64,000 nt of DNA. Origin: Prunella strophiata (lineage: Eukaryota; Chordata; Aves; Passeriformes; Prunellidae). The stretch spans positions 55,615,551 to 55,679,550 of the forward strand of contig JAZBQD010000030.1 in the NCBI GenBank assembly GCA_036583965.1, read 5' to 3'. Shown here piece after piece: positions 23,738 to 36,800 of this stretch (position 1 is its first letter; every line of letters begins with the position of its first letter). The notes beneath the pieces were generated by a model. The model was not told the DNA's origin, searched no databases, and saw nothing but the letters and a program-made list of their open reading frames with translations. The translations under genes and the position numbers were made by a program.

Positions 23738-26700
23738 AGAACTTAAAAATGTAATGGCATTCTGGTACATTTGCTAATATATTTCCCTGACAGAATGTAA
23801 TTTCATCCTTTCTGCTGCCTTTCTTTAACTGGGAGATCAACTTACATGAATTCTTGGGCTCACACTAGGAATTTATTTTATTCTTGAAGAATTTAGTAGG
23901 ACAAATGATTGAGTCTTTCTTAAAGATATTTAAAATTACATGCTTGATTAGATCTTTTCTTCTAATATAATATTTTTATTCCTAACTCATTGTGAAATTG
24001 AATTAAGTACAACCTGAGAGTGTAATAGTATCAGTCATCAAAAAACTTGAAATAGCAAATGCTTGGCATTTCAACTTTTCTAGAAATTAGTCTTGTTTTC
24101 CTGCTTAAACTTGTTTAAAAATAGACAGTTTCCTCTACAAGTCAAGAATGTACTATCCCAAACCAATTTTTTATTATTATTGTGAGCATGAAGAAACTGA
24201 GCTCCAAATGAAGTAAATTGGGCCAAGTACTATGATATTTCTTGTCTGGGGAATTAGGTATGACAGTTGTGGAAAACTCGGAAAATATTTCTCTGTGACT
24301 TGGTACAGTCAGTGTGTACACATACAAGAATAGGCATGCTTTTAAAATGTGTCTCTGCTTACAGTATTGCTTTCTGCCTTTATACATTAAACTGAAGAAC
24401 CAGAATTAAAAAAGAAACAATGAATTGGTTTTTCTTTTGGATATTTCTTCTCACAGATTCTTTCCATCATAAACTTTTCATATGCTTCTCTCCATTAGAC
24501 CACAGTTGCCTTACCTCACTGGAAATGCAATGATTGTATTTAGCCTGACAGGGCTCTGGTTCTACTTAAAGTCAGAAAAAGGCATCAACTCTACAAGCTT
24601 ATCTAGAACTATAGTAAGAGATGTATCCAAAGCATTCCATTCATGATTCCTAACAGGGAATTAAGTTGACTCTTACAGTGAAGTTTTCTTCTTTTGCTGT
24701 CACTATAATTTTGGTGTGCCCCAGGTGATAAATTTGTAATAAAAAAAAATAAGTGTTCTGTGGTTTAGTATCTCATTTTGTAACTGATAAATATGTAGAT
24801 TGCATCTGGGGCAAGAGGTAAAAGCAGCACTTCTTTTGCATTTAAATTTGTTGCTAACATTCAAGCAAGGTGGCCATGATAGGGTCAATTGCAGTGGTCC
24901 TCTGGTAGCAATGTCTAGAGTCTGCTGGTAGCTCACCTTCTGCAGTTATTAAAATGCATTATTCACATTTCTTCCAAGCAGGGCTTCTCAACACCTGGAG
25001 TGTGTGAAATAATTCTGCATAGGTACTGTGAGTTGCTTTGCTGATAATAGTATATTATTTAGAAAGCCAGAGGCACATCCTCTGGTCTAAAAATCACAGC
25101 TTCAGCCAAAATTGCCTCAGCAGTACATGCATTGCAAATGTCTTTGTTTACAGAAACACAAAAGCTGTGGCCATAAAAGGTGGTTTGATGCCAGACCCAG
25201 GGTTAGAAATGGAGCATTATGAAAAGTGTTTTCATTTTCTTTATTTTCATTGTTAAGCGAAAAGTTTCTGTGATAATGATAATACAATACTTTCTATGAT
25301 GTTAGAAACTGAGAACTCTGACATGAGGGCTCTGTGTACTAAAATTGTTAACTCAAATTTGTCTTTCATTCTGTAATAATGCAATTTTAAAATTAATTAT
25401 AAAATGAAACTTCTTGAGGTGAAAAAGTGCTAAACTGCTTTTTTACCAGTTTCAGAATTTGTTTCATTATTTTGTAATGAAGCAGGTGCTCTGATGTGGA
25501 GAAGGTGTGATTGCAGTGTTTCAGCTGAAGGGCAGTAGTGAAGAGCACAACATGACAAGCTCTTCAGCTGCTTCAGTATGACCTGCAAATCATTTAAAAG
25601 AAAATAAAAATGAGGCAGCCTGTTTTAGATTTTTTTTTTTTACTATTATTTGGGCTGTGCAGGGGACAAATTTCAGTTGTCAGTTCTGCATCCTGAATTG
25701 CAAAATGTCTCCTGGGACTTATAACAACCTTGTTTATATTTGAAACTGCAGCTTCTGCTAGGAAATTAAGCCATTTCATCCTTGGTAGCAAGTGTTTACA
25801 GTGTCAGTTAGAAGGATTTTTAACTAAGGGATTATTTTGCCTTCTAATTGCATAATTTCTTGTTTGTTATTCATTAGTGCAGATATTTACTTCCCATTTT
25901 TCTATTTCAGTTGTCCCATATGTCTGATGGAGTAAAAATTGTCTAATATTTGCTTTCTGAAGTATTTTTATTCTGTTCAGCTGAAACACCAACACAGATG
26001 TTCTTTTCTCTCTAATTAGCATATGTTTATATTTCTGTTAAATTAAGTAACTGCAATAGTGTGTATATAAATAGCACACAGCAAGTGTTAATGGCAAACT
26101 GGCTTGTCCTCTGAACATTACCTTAGCCTGCAATAATTGCAAAATTACATGAGATTGTGTTCTGAATCCAATCTAAGTTCAGCTCAGTCTTTTAGTGTGT
26201 TCATATGAAAGGTAGTTCAGGTTATTCCTGTTTAAATAGCTTACTGCTAGTTGTGTGGGTGTCCAGAAAATCCAGCTTGATCTTTGGCAGTCAAGGCAAA
26301 GGAGGGTGACTTTGTTGCCATTTTTGTAATTTCTTGTTTCTTGGGTGCCTGTAACCAGATTTGGTTTGGTTTTTCTTTTTCCAAAATGTGTTAGCATTTT
26401 CCACATTTCTTGTTCACCTGAAGAAGACTACTACCCATATTTTTATCCCATGGAGGTCAGGTGAATTTGGAACAAACCTGCTCTTTTTTGGCCTTACACT
26501 AATGCATAGTACTTAAGGAACAAACTCATCCAAACTCTTGTTTATTGGAGTTTCTTGATGGTGCTAAAGAGCCTTTTGAATATCTTTGGTCTCTTTCTTC
26601 CTTTCTACTTCTCAGTGGAGTAGCTGAGACCTAGAGGAATGGTAACTTGTCATGAGGTAGGAATGTAGAAGGATGGAATCAAAAAGCTTTGACGTGAACT

Positions 26701-29031
26701 TTGCTGCAGCTACTGTTGCCAGCCAGAGATTTTATGTGGTACACCACAGCCTCTGTGAAGGCACACAATGTACCCTCTGAAGCAGTTCAGTCTAGAAGTT
26801 GGGCAATGTTAACTTGTTTATAATAGCTAAAACCTGGTGGGAATGCCTTTTGGCTTTTAAATACTGCATGCACCTTTTAAAAAATGTATGATGTTCTGAA
26901 ATTGAAGTATATTTAAATAAAAGGAAATATGTGGAGAGTGTGGAGAGATGCACAGATGAAATGAAGAAGGGGTGAGATGTGGTCAGGGTGCAGCTCCCAT
27001 TGACTTCATTGGGTTACTTTGGTAACTGTAATTTTTTTTTTTTAATTACAATAACCACTTTGTGTAATATTAAGTATGTTTTACATTGATTCAGTATGTT
27101 GATCTCTTTCATCATCTTTGTACTTGCCACAGCTGGCTGGAGTCCCACTCTGCACTGGAGCAGGATACACAATCTGCTTGGGACCGGTGCAGAAACTGTG
27201 TGCAGACATCTGCCCAGCCATCTCTAGCACTCTTAGGAGAGGAAACTGCTTTCAGCATGGGTGTTTTGTGCTTGACATTAGAAATATTCCTGTTTATTCA
27301 GCCATTTATGATCTGACTGAAAGTAGCAGGAAACATATGTGAATAAAACTGTCTGTGTGCACCACTAGGGAATTCTTAGCCTTTTTCTGGTTACTTTTAA
27401 TGTCACTGATAAAATTTCTGAACTTGAGTATTTCCCCCAAAATGGGTATGTCCTATGAGTTCCTGCAAGAACCTGTGAGCAGAATTTCATCCCCTTTCAC
27501 AGCAGTGGAGAACTGTTTCAGGTGACAGTTTTCAAAAACTACTGTGAAAGGTGTTAAGTGTGTTGCAGCTTCTTACTACACCTCTGTGAAGCTGTAGATT
27601 CGTCTGAAGAGTCAGATGGAAGAAGATTTGTGAGGAGGCGTGTGGCAGAGCACTGAGTTGGCTCTTCTGTGTGGGAGTCAAGTCTGCAGCAGAATATAGG
27701 TAGTTCTATTTTTGTCTTCTCTGCAGTATTTTTTTTCTCTGCTCTCGTGGTGAGAACTCTCCTCCTGTGATTTCATTATACATATGTGTGTGATTCTCCA
27801 TTCTTACAAATATAGTCAGAGGAGAGACTGTAGTCCCATTTTAAGAAGCTTAAACAGTTTGCAATTCTGCAGCTGGCAGTTACCATCACTCAGCTAGAAC
27901 TTACAGTCATAAATGTCATAACTTGCTGCTCTGAAGGCTCCTATTCTGTTTCAATGCCAAGTGAAACAGATTAGTGAAACTCAAATTGGTTTAATCTAAT
28001 CTCTTTAATCTTTCTTTGGGTTATATTTATCTTCTTTACACTAGTGTGGACTACTAGATACATTCATGCAGTCAAGTGAGAATCTCAGCAGAGGGATAGT
28101 ATCTTGTCAAACAGCTTTTGGCTGGTCTATGATTGAGCTTTTCTTTCTTCTGTTTCCTTTTTCTTTGCAACTTGTAGCATTCTCACTGGCATTCTGAGCT
28201 TCCTGCAGCCACCTCCTTGCAGAAGGGATAAGAATTTCTGCATGTGAGCTGTCACCTTGGTCTGCATCTACATCAGCATTTCAGACCAGATCTAGAATGT
28301 ACTTTTGAAGGGAATTTCCTTACTGCAGTTCAGTACATACTCATCTCTCTTAGGATGAGAGTGGTGTGGATGTTCCCCAGCAGCCCACCTAATTTGTGCT
28401 CTTTGATAATTCCTTCCCTGGGACTAGGTTGGACCTGGACTGAAATACCAGTTCCTAAAATGCATTTATAGGGTGCACCAGGGTGTTGGCAACACCTAAT
28501 TTACTGTCATCATTTTCCACAGGTTGCTAATGCAGACATCCCTCAACAGAGTTATAGATCAGTTTTATCTCCAGCTGAATTCTGATTCTATCTGGGTCTC
28601 TTTTTGTGACTCATGTGGAATGTGATCAGCAGCTATTACCAAGGCTGTGCCCAAATTCCATGTGATAGTTACAGGATGTGTCCTGTGACCACCAAGAATT
28701 AATTTCGCCTATTAAGTGCAAGACAACTTCCTAGGTTGACATTGCAATACCTTTGTGAAATAAAAAGGCTGGAAAAACTTGTGTTAGTTAAAGGATGCAC
28801 AGCATGTGTGACATAACTCTAGGGACACAATCCTATTTCTGGTTATTTCTAGTAAGACAGATAAGTATTTTGTGAATATATATATATAAAATAAAATACA
28901 TGTAATCAACTTGTGTTCAGAATTTGCTGAAATAGATTGAAGTTGTATTTACCTATGAAGGAGTATGGAGAGTATTTTAGCCATTTTGGCATGTTATCTT
29001 TTGTGTCTTTATAACTCTTAAATATGTACAT

Positions 29032-29122
29032 CTGTATTAATATTTTACTGTATTAATATTGTATCTATATTAATATGGTATATCTGTATTAATATTGTAT
29101 CAATAACATGTCTTAATATTAT
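29032..29122. repeat. AT-rich degenerate tandem repeat (GTATTAATATT units)
   Basis: The word TATTAATAT recurs at irregular 15-25 bp spacing and ends about 15 bp before the exon 8 acceptor. Confidence 0.85.
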
Positions 29123-29137
29123 ATTTGTTTACTGCAG

Positions 29138-29214
29138 GGAGTTGGGAAAAACAAGGTTGTTGACAGATTCCTTCACCTTTTAAACAGACCCAGAGAATAT
29201 TTACAGCTGCATAG
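29138..29214 (+). CDS. VWA8: VWA8 exon 8 of window (AAA module 3, Walker A)
   Basis: 77 nt: 25 codons plus two bases of arginine (AG|GTAAGA). It encodes GVGKNKVVDRFLHLLNRPRE then YLQLH. With exon 7 it forms the P-loop GNQGVGKN: glycines and the catalytic lysine are intact, and the usual Ser/Thr after lysine is Asn, as in human VWA8. The following helix and the 'YLQLHRDTT' strand match the family. Confidence 0.97.
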
Positions 29215-31520
29215 GTAAGAATGTGTTAGATTTCCATACTTTTTGGTTTTAATCAAATTTCTCATGTTATTAAAACTCATGTTTCTGAGATTAATGTGTT
29301 TTTACTATTTGAACAAAGGCCCCCTAAGTGGCACACTGAGCACAGGAATGTGTCTGGCAGAGGCAATAAGCTGACAGGTTGAGGAGTGGGTACAAAAATG
29401 TGATGTAATCTTCTTGTTTGATACATGAGGAAGTAGAAGTGTGCTGATGCTAAACAACTTTTTTGTTCAAAAAACAAGTTATATTTTGCTGTCATTTCTG
29501 GAAAGATTTCTCTAGCATGAGGTATTGTGTGAGGGAAAAGCTGTTTGAATATATCACTCATCAGACAAGAAACATTCTACATATAAAAGGTTTTCTGGCT
29601 TTTTTCCTTTGGCACTCCTGCTAAGTGCATGTATTTCTTTCTTACCCATAAGAGTTTGGATTAGAAAATTGCATCATAAACTAAAAACAGACTTCAAGAC
29701 AATAAACCAACTGAAAACAATTCAAAAGCTGAAATAATAGGAAACTATCTGCCTGTTTTTTATAACATGAACTTGAAACTAATAAATGGAAATAAAGAAT
29801 AAATATATCCAGAAGACTCATTTTCAATTGAACTGAATCCCATTTCAGCTTCGTTCCTAATCTTTATCTCTTTGTCTTCAACTTCCTGGCTTCATCACCC
29901 TGTCTCTTTCCATAATCACTGTTTTTTAAATAGTGCTAATGAAAATGTTGAACTTTGCTATTTTGCCCATTAACAGCATAGTCTCTGTAACACTTTGTCT
30001 CTCACTTTCTCACCCAGATTTTTGTCTTCAAATGTCTTGTACTTGTATTCCTGATACTTGGATAGCTCTATCTCATTACTTTTCTACTGCTGTTTTCCTT
30101 TACACTACTTATTCTAGACTTCTATCACTTCTATATGAAATACTGCTTTTGTGACCTCCTACTTTCAGCTTTGCGTTAACTTTCCTGCTTGGAACAGCTA
30201 TCCACTTTGTCTGGATAAAATACACTGTGATTTTTGCAAATCCCAATTATGTCACAAAGTACTGCACTATTTCTGTCCTTTTGTGTGTTCTCCTAGTGAT
30301 GAAGCAGAACAGTGCTTAATATGAATTCACACAGCTCAGGAGAACATTGTATAAGCACCATGTTTGGGGTTTTCATGCAGCTGTAGAATGTGTAAATTAC
30401 AGCATGCTAGTTGAGATGTCACTAGGAGGAAAAATGTGCATTTATTGTCTTGCCAATACAGTGTTCTACAGTCTCTATAAGGTACTGCTTATGATTTACA
30501 GGGATTTGGAGAGAGGTTGAAGTAGAAGATGGAGCAGAAAATGATGAACAATCCTATGCAATTATACAAAAGATAATTTGTGAATATAGCAAAATTAGAA
30601 ATTTCTATTTCCTGGGTAGTATTTTGAAATCCTGCTGTGAATAACTCAGTCTATATAATATTTTGGTTATACTTTACAGGGTGTTTAAGCAAGGATTACA
30701 GTATTGTTAGTGCACTCTTCTGGATTCAAAACAAAGTAAGAGCAAGTTTACAAAAAACCCAAGCAGTTTCCTAGTAAGCTTTTGCATACTTTGTGGGGGG
30801 GAGATTCAGTCAGTAGCTTATGGCATAGATGTACTTTATTAGAAAATATTCTAGAATGTGCACTTCATCTTTGATAGCCCTGTGTGTTTCTTCAGATTTC
30901 CTAGCTAGCTACCGTAAGTACCTTTAAGCATGCCAAGGAAAGTATTTCTAAAGAGAATGCTTTTAATGGTGCTTGTATACCTGAATTATAGATCTTGACA
31001 AATTCATTAGGGTGGGGGTTTTTTACTGTCTTGCTGAAAGAGTGTAAGGAGTTCTGCTGTTCTAATGCTACATATGTTCAATGACATTCAAGCAGGGAGT
31101 ATTTACCTTAGAGGCAATAAGCTATTACCAAGAGTAATTTTAAAATCTCACATTTTATGTCTTGTACTTCAAGAGGATGAGAGGAGATAAAAGGCTAGAA
31201 AAGGGACGTCTGTATGTACTTGCTCTGCAACTGATTCACATGGGCAGGGTCAGCCTGACCTAAAGGTTTTGATTGTTTATGGACGTTATAAATCCTTTCT
31301 CTTAACATTTCCTACAGCATCTCATTGAGAAGTTTTATATTCTTGAAATTTGTAAGTCTTATAAATCACTTCGGTACCATAAAGCAGAAAATCTTAATGG
31401 AAGGAAGCTGCAATTAGATTCTATAATGACAGAAATTAAGAAAAATGTGTGCTTATGAATTATTCAAAAAGTTAGCTGCTTGCTCTTGCATACTTCCTAA
31501 TATTAGCGGCTGATCAGGAG

Positions 31521-32073
31521 TTGACCAGCTTCTCTCATTGCATTAATTGTGGGGTTATGGAAACAGGTAATATGGCACAGGCTCAGCACAGGCTCTTCCT
31601 AGGACCGCACTTATTAAGCTGTTTTCCTGTGTTAAGGAAGAATTTCCATCTGCCAGGATTTCCCTTTCCCTCCTTTCCTACAAGAGTAAGTTTCAGCAGA
31701 GAAATTCCGCATTTTGTTTACCCTCCTGGTATGGTTGTCTCCATTTTGCTCACCTGGGACACCGGCTACGTGTTACAGAATAAACAACAGCTTTATTTTG
31801 TCTAATATCAAAGAACTTTTAAGAGTTCTTATAGAAATTAATCATATACTGGTTTTACAGACAGTGACTAAGAAACTGTCTGTAAGAAACTTGGATGTTT
31901 TCCAAGCAAATATAACAAGTATTTGTGTTGCTCCTAAATTAATGAACTCTGGAAAGCCTCCTTATTATATGAACCTTTCTGTTACTACTTTTGCTAACTC
32001 TCCTGTGAGGGATGTGGAATTTTCCAATGGTTCTAAACAAAAATCTGAAGTTAAATTTGGTAGACTAAATTAG
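31521..32073 (+). pseudogene. possible decayed coding segment, unidentified
   Basis: Two overlapping + strand frames (31521-31805, 94 codons; 31714-32073, 119 codons) hand over near 31800, so about 550 bp reads openly with one frame change. The second frame has several Asn-X-Ser/Thr sites (for example QANITS and YYMNLS). The look is faintly like a glycoprotein or retroviral envelope relic, but no diagnostic motif is present and I cannot assign it. A CR1 fragment follows 40 bp downstream. Confidence 0.25.
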
Positions 32074-32113
32074 TATTTCATTAAATCAGGGGAAATAATT
32101 TTCATAGAAACTG

Positions 32114-32420
32114 GTAATCATATAATGTGCTGAGTTGGAAGAGAACCACTAGGATCCTCAAAGTCCAGCTGTTTGCCCTACACAGGACCAAGAGTTGCAC
32201 CATGTGCCTGAGAGCATTGTCCCACATGCTTCTTGAACTCAGACATACTGTGACCACTTCCATGGGGAAGTTGTTCCAGTGCCCAACCACCCTCTGAGTG
32301 AAGAACCTTTTTCTAATTTCCAGACTAACCCTTTCCTGACAGAACTTCAGGCCATTCCCTGGGGTCACTGGTCACCACAGAGAAGAGTTAAGTGCATGCT
32401 CCTCTGTTTCCCTGCACAAG
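32114..32420 (-). mobile_element. CR1 LINE 3' end, antisense
   Basis: Shows the antisense CR1 3' UTR order: 'GTTGGAAGAGAACCAC', 'GTTGTTCCAGTGCCCAACCA', 'CCCTCTGAGTGAAGAACC', 'GGCCATTCCCTGGGGTCACT'. About 300 bp, diverged. Confidence 0.88.
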
Positions 32421-33744
32421 GATATCTTGCTTTATTATTCTTTATTGTATATCTATGTTTCATTATATCTCATTTTTTTTCATTCCCTCATGGTATCTTG
32501 CTTTGAATTACAAAGTCTCTAAAACCAAGAAGATTCCACAGAAAGAAGCGAAAAAAAAGTAAAACATTAAAGAAGTCTTGGGCAAAAAACATATGCCCTG
32601 TTAAGACTGTAAAATCCTCCTTAGCACTGATGAGAGCAATAGATAAGTATAAAACTGTAAGCTCCCAGTTCTCCTACATAAAAATGTCAGAAGAAAGTAT
32701 CATGGACTCTAAATAGTTGTCCTCCTTTGATATGATCAAAGAAAAAAGAGATTAATTTTACTTCTCTAATAATCTAATTGCTAACTAATTTTACACAAGG
32801 AATGATTTTAGCTGGAGTAAGATGTTCTTTATCTGTCATTTAGACATTTAAGTTTGCATCTGTTTGGAATTAAGTCATACTCTCAAGCTGGTTTTTTGTA
32901 TTTCAATTAGAATTATTTCTCCTCCTTGCAATTACTATTTTTGAGATTACTATATATACAGAACTACAGCATTTATCCTTCTGTTGTCAGTTCAAGCTTG
33001 ATTTATTGTTCCACTTTGGGGATTTTGGAAGGATTTTTTTGTTTGTTTGGGGTTTTTTTGGTTTTGTGGGGATTTTGGGGATTGTGAAGAGGACTTTTGA
33101 TAGAAAGCTTCCTAAAAGCCTAGGTTCTGACTGGGAAGATGTAAACTTTAGTGACACAATTTTTATGGTAGTTTCTGGTGGTATAAATGAGGTGCTAAAT
33201 GTGGAGAGGCATATGGATTAATATATATGCATTAGTTTTTTAGGAGTCATATGTTATCTCATCTTAGCTTTCATCAAAATACACTGCTATGCTTAATACA
33301 GAAGCATAACAAATAAAATAAATATTTACATGTAGTTTATTCTCATATACTAATTTAGGCAGCTAAAAACAACTGGAAAAAATACTGGGGAGAACAAGAC
33401 CTGGGAAACCTGTCACTGCTGTTCTGCTCGTGTTGGATTTGTTTTAAGTCATATAGCCAAAAAGGGCTACTGGTAACATGAAATCGCTGAAATTACCATC
33501 TGCCATCATGAATTGTGCTCTTAATTGCTCTGATAGCAAACAAAAACCTCTCTGTCTTGATAATGCCTTTACAAAAAATTCAATTGCAGAACATCTGTGT
33601 TCTAAGAAATGCGTTTGTTAGGTTCAGGAAGGCATGAAGTTAATTTTTCTATGTCAAAACCTTTTCTTTAAAGTTTGGTGAATGTTGTGCTCCTTGATTT
33701 TTTGAGTTATTCAAAATCTGGACGCTGGACACTGTCTTGAGTAC

Positions 33745-33836
33745 CTTGACTCTATGTGGCCCTCTTTAGCAGAGGGGGTTGGACTAGATGACCTCCAGAG
33801 GTGCCTTCCAACCTCAACCATTCTGATTCTGTGATT
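33745..33836 (+). mobile_element. CR1 LINE 3' terminal fragment, sense
   Basis: Short (about 90 bp) 3' end with 'GGTTGGACTAGATGACCTCC', 'GTGCCTTCCAACCTCA' and ATTCTGATTCTGTGATT. Followed directly by a 17-bp tandem duplication. Confidence 0.92.
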
Positions 33837-33865
33837 TAGCAATTTCTTTGATTTAGCAATTTCTG
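33832..33865. repeat. 17-bp tandem duplication
   Basis: TGATTTAGCAATTTCTT at 33832-33848 is followed directly by TGATTTAGCAATTTCTG at 33849-33865; it starts within the CR1 terminal repeat. Confidence 0.95.
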
Positions 33866-36800
33866 CAAGGTAGCAGCTGGATGACCTCTAGCTCTTGTTC
33901 TAGGTATGTTGTAGTCTTCAAAAAAAAAAAAAATTAGTTAAAATCAGTTTATCTTATCTTCATAAAATTATATAATCCAGCAGTGGTTGTTGCATGGGAG
34001 GAAGCCATGTGCACTGTCCTTAGCTGATACTCAAATATGTTAATAGGAGCAGTAGTTAAAGTTGTGAGAATTAACAGCTTCAGACTCAACATTGTTTTCA
34101 GAATTCAGTGTGTTAATGAGATTAAATTTGATAACTTCTAGGTAATTTATTTATTGTTATGATATGCATGTAAATAATGAGTGGTTGTTAAGCAGAAGTT
34201 TCTCAGTTATGTTTCCAGCTTCATGCTGTGTCAGTGACAGATTTGCTGTAGCAAATTCAAAATTTGGAGCCCACAATCTCCTCTGCTGAATGTCTATCAC
34301 AGACATTCCTCTATACAATTGAAAATGATCAGGGGTAAATAGTACTGATCCTTTTCTGTTGGGATGGGAACTTGGGAACTAGTGGGAGAACTGGATCCCT
34401 CCTCTGAGCTACTACAGATGTGGCCACTGAAGTAATGATAAGTAAAGCTAGTCAGCTTCAACTCTTAATGTTTTCAGTGTGTAGATCTGCATAAGAACAT
34501 CATCACTTACAGAAATAGAAGCTTTTGATGTGTAGACTGCAGTGTAATCTACATCAATAAATTATTGATGACTATGAATGGATTTTCTGCTGCTCAAAAC
34601 CTCAGTGAATCTGCAGATGTGAAATGATTAGTTTTGTTCCATTGTTCTCCTTCTGTGTATCAAGAAAATAATCTTCTCGGAAATTAGTTTATTTTGAAAA
34701 AAGATAATATGGATCTTCATAGAGTCATATAACAAAAAGAGGGAATGTTTTTTAGTGTGTGAGGGGTGTTCTCTGTGAAGTCAAAAATGTTAGAACAGTT
34801 TGTAAATATGATGTGATGACTCTTCTTGAAGTAGAGAATGTAGGGTGTTTTCTTCTTTAGCTTTTGATAAAACAGGTTTACCCCTAAATTAGCTGTGTTA
34901 AGTCTTAGTTCTCCATTTGATATCTTTTTCTTACAAGTTAACTTATTTTTCTAAGCATTTACATGTGCACTACAGCAATTTATCTTTGTTGTAACTGTGA
35001 TGTTTGACATTGTCAATGGAATGCTAACTGCTATTGAAATTCTATTTTGTATCTGATGAGCTTACTATTCTCTTTCAAGATAATACACTGCCTTGTTCTA
35101 TGTGTCCCAATACATTACCTTACAAAGAATTTGCTTAAAACCTCTTGATCTGATAGCACATCTTCCTGTCAGAGTTACTGTATTTATTCTAGAGACTGAT
35201 GATTGGAAAGTGTGATACAGGGTTCATTTTAAAAATCTACTGCATTTTGTGTTGTGCTTTTTCTAGTTCCCTAATAGATTACAGTAAATTTGATGATCTT
35301 TTTTCCAAAACTTACCTGAGTTTGCATACTGTTATCCTTTTCAAAACAAATGTAATTTTGCTGTGATCTTTAACAATCCAATTAATGGGGAGTTTGAGGT
35401 AGGAAAATGAGCTTATGGTGTCCCTACAAGCAATACTTACTACAAACTGTGCATTAATCTTTAGATCTTAATTTTCTTTCCCTCTTTTTCAGCACATGTA
35501 ATAAGTATAAAATCTAATTATCTGTTTCCCCTATTGAGATAATTTAAAACTACCCTTTCAGCTTTATTGACTTCAGATTTTTTAAATTCTAATTTAAAAA
35601 GCTGTTTCAGAAAAAACAGCTTCCTTTGCCCAAGATACAGGTGGATACTAGAATTTCAGTGTACTTGTTCTCAGAATTGCATTTGATTATCATCTCTTGA
35701 AAGAACATAGGACCACATGAAATAACCTAAATGCTGATATAGCTCTGCATGTCTGTTTTTAAAAATGAACAATACAGACAAGCTATCTCTGTTGTGTGCC
35801 GTTGAAGGAAGTGTTCTATAGCTGCACTGGTTTATTTCAGTTGAACACAGCAAAGGCAGGGGAGATGTTGTGTTGTGTTTTTGTTTGTTGGCAGCCACAA
35901 AACAAAAGTCTAGGTAATTTTTCCTCATGATTCATGAGTCATTAATGTTTAGATTATTTTCTTTTAATATTGTACTTTATAGTGTGTGCTTTATTCTTCA
36001 TGTAGTTCATGTTTGGAAATAAGTAATAAGATGATACATTTTGTCATGAAGATTTATGTTGTGAAGCACTGAGTGCATTAACTATATAATAGTTGTCTTT
36101 ATGGTTTTTCACTTGTTTTTTACCTGTTTTCTTAAATACATTTTCAGCCAATACAAAGCTGCAGTGCAAAGCTTCCAAGATTTCATGCCAGCCGATGGTC
36201 CCTGGTTCCAGTGTTAGCTTTTCATAAGCTGGCTGACTAGCTCTGCTATTGTCAGATTCCAGTTGTTATAAAGCCACTTCATTTTTCTTTTTTATAGGAA
36301 TTGAATTCAGCTTTAATATCCTGCTGCATGCCTGTTACAGAGAAATAGCTCAGCCCTGTTGTTTCATTTTCCTCTAAAGCTGAACTAAGAGTTTCTCACT
36401 GTTTACTCAATTAAATGTATTCTTACAAGCAATAAGAGAAGCTGCAGGGTGTCATGTTTCCCCATTTATGGATTTTACAATTGGAGTGAGTGCATCTTGC
36501 ATCTTGTTTTGGCAGATGGATCACATACAAGTAATTGTGTAACTTCAAATTTAAGCTTATAACATGAATTAAACATAATTCCCTTTGACCTTTCTTCTGC
36601 CACCTGCAGTCATACTGAGTAATGAGTACCTTTATAGTCAAAATAATTTCTTGCATTTTAAACAAACTTATGTCCTGCTGAGTAGCTGTAACAGCCTAGC
36701 AGGAAAAAAAAAAGCTGAATTTAATTATCAGTTCATAGAGATAAGTCAAAAAGCCTTTACAGGGTCATTTTTAACAGAGCAATGAGACATCTGGTTGGCT

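Larger units (their letters stand above)
18979..29137 (+). other. VWA8: VWA8 intron, 10.2 kb
   Basis: Holds two CR1 fragments (19241 and 23315), an AT palindromic repeat at 21342-21402, a GC-richer island at about 20150-20510 and an AT repeat at 29032-29122. The stretches 24000-29000 show no recognisable element, and the short open frames in them show no family features. Confidence 0.86.

Noticed and set aside
27118..27342. 74-codon Cys-containing frame upstream of exon 8
   Set aside because: No signal peptide, no homology recognised, and no supporting splice structure in an intron.
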